64,000 bases of DNA from DATFNI01 sp963712305 (GTDB taxonomy: Bacteria; Bacteroidota; Rhodothermia; Balneolales; DATFMH01): NCBI GenBank assembly GCA_963712305.1, contig CAVQHI010000001.1, forward strand, positions 2,364,975 to 2,428,974, written 5' to 3'. The notes under the pieces are model-generated. The model saw only the letters and a list, made by a program, of their open reading frames with translations, ran no database searches and had not been told where the DNA came from. This document shows, piece by piece, positions 63,619-64,000 of this stretch (position 1 is the first letter of the stretch; each line of letters begins with the position of its first letter). A program made the translations under genes and the position numbers.

Positions 63619-64000
63619 TCATCTTCCCCCATCACCAATAGGGTCGCCGGGGGGGATCGGACTCGGTTCACTGGCAGGGATGTTATGTTCATCCTGAAAC
63701 CTGTGTTGTAATCTTTGGATGGCATAATCGAAGTGCGCCTGCCATGCTTCACTCCTGATAACATTACGTATTTGAGGGTCCTTCAGCCATTGATCAAGTC
63801 GATTTAACTGATAGTCTATAACCGAACGCACCTGCTCAGTGGCATCTTTGTTGTTAAGCAATTGAATCAATTCATCTAATGCGACATCATCAACGGTCCG
63901 CTGAATGGCACCTGTGTATCCTTCCTGCATGTTCATTTTCCAGGTTGCTCCCAGCAGGTGGTCGATGACCTCTGTGAGTCCAGGATTTTTTTTGTTACGC
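63619..64000 (-). CDS. C-terminal part of a larger protein (5' end outside window)
   Basis: The frame is open from an ATG at 63936 and further, without a stop, to the window edge (codons reading KKNPGLTEVIDHLLGATWK upstream of the ATG), so the gene probably starts outside. The visible part is helical: GYTGAIQRTVDDVALDELIQ, then LNNKDATEQVRSVIDYQLNR, WLKDPQIRNV and a Pro/Gly/Asp end (IPPGDPIGDGG). It resembles the C-terminus of large zinc-dependent metalloproteases of the DUF4953/DUF5117 type, but this is from memory of the pattern only. Confidence 0.55.
   Translation of the reverse strand, partial: RNKKNPGLTEVIDHLLGATWKMNMQEGYTGAIQRTVDDVALDELIQLLNNKDATEQVRSVIDYQLNRLDQWLKDPQIRNVIRSEAWQAHFDYAIQRLQHRFQDEHNIPASEPSPIPPGDPIGDGGR

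Overview
The window looks like chromosomal DNA of a free-living, probably salt-adapted bacterium of the Bacteroidota/Balneolota/Rhodothermota group. The grounds are: (i) a PorX-type response regulator with a PglZ domain, the regulator of type IX secretion (T9SS), overlapping tsaE; (ii) three large secreted proteins ending in the T9SS type A sorting domain in its 'QNYPNPFNP ... YNVLGQ ... SGVYFYRL ... LIK' form, typical of Balneolota, Ignavibacteria and relatives; (iii) a glycine betaine ABC importer and two sodium:solute symporters, which suggest a saline habitat. The phylum call is inference; no rRNA or tRNA gene was seen.

Layout. 1-5.3 kb: end of an outer-membrane protein, a proVWX-like betaine importer and pruA. 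5.3-8.5 kb: an accessory island with a HEPN/MNT toxin-antitoxin-like pair whose nucleotidyltransferase frame is broken, a GIY-YIG protein, a beta/gamma-crystallin-like protein with a small companion, a Cys-containing small protein and two families of intergenic repeats. 8.5-12.2 kb: a giant T9SS cargo protein and more repeats. 12.2-16.7 kb: two LuxR-type regulators, a ComEA-like protein, porX-tsaE and a small unknown. 16.7-21.0 kb: Na+ symporter, thiamine pyrophosphokinase, HemW and an alpha/beta hydrolase. 21.1-24.5 kb: a compact locus that looks like a peptide-modification (RiPP-type) system: an all-helical protein resembling isoprenoid synthases, a membrane M50 metallopeptidase with a PqqD/RRE-like N-terminus, a 51-residue three-Cys peptide gene followed by a terminator, and a MauE/thioredoxin fusion. 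24.6-27.1 kb: a T9SS metalloprotease-dockerin gene with many frameshifts.

27.3-34.8 kb is housekeeping: trhO, an RluA-type pseudouridine synthase, a lipoprotein with a C9 tract, a HAD phosphatase, a gamma-carbonic anhydrase-like protein, hslO (Hsp33), an AhpD-like protein, NDH-2 and an A-type Fe-S carrier. 34.8-40.5 kb (minus strand) holds an AlbA_2 protein, gpsA-plsY, lipA, lipB and lpd, so phospholipid synthesis lies next to lipoate synthesis and one lipoate-using enzyme. 41-52.6 kb holds secreted and lipoproteins (a PD40 propeller lipoprotein, a metzincin-like lipoprotein, another T9SS cargo), prfC, a large SSS transporter and a two-domain glycosyltransferase. 52.6-64 kb holds an S1/P1 nuclease, cdaA, a methylmalonyl-CoA mutase/meaB/acyl-CoA dehydrogenase propionate-type module, a triple-PAS protein with a LOV-like first domain lacking the photoactive Cys, two tandem solute-binding proteins without a transporter, and the end of a gene that runs off the window.

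The strongest candidate for an undescribed system is the 21.1-24.5 kb peptide locus. Its precursor gene is too short to be found by a length-filtered gene search and was read directly from the bases. All functions below rest on reading motifs; no database search was run.
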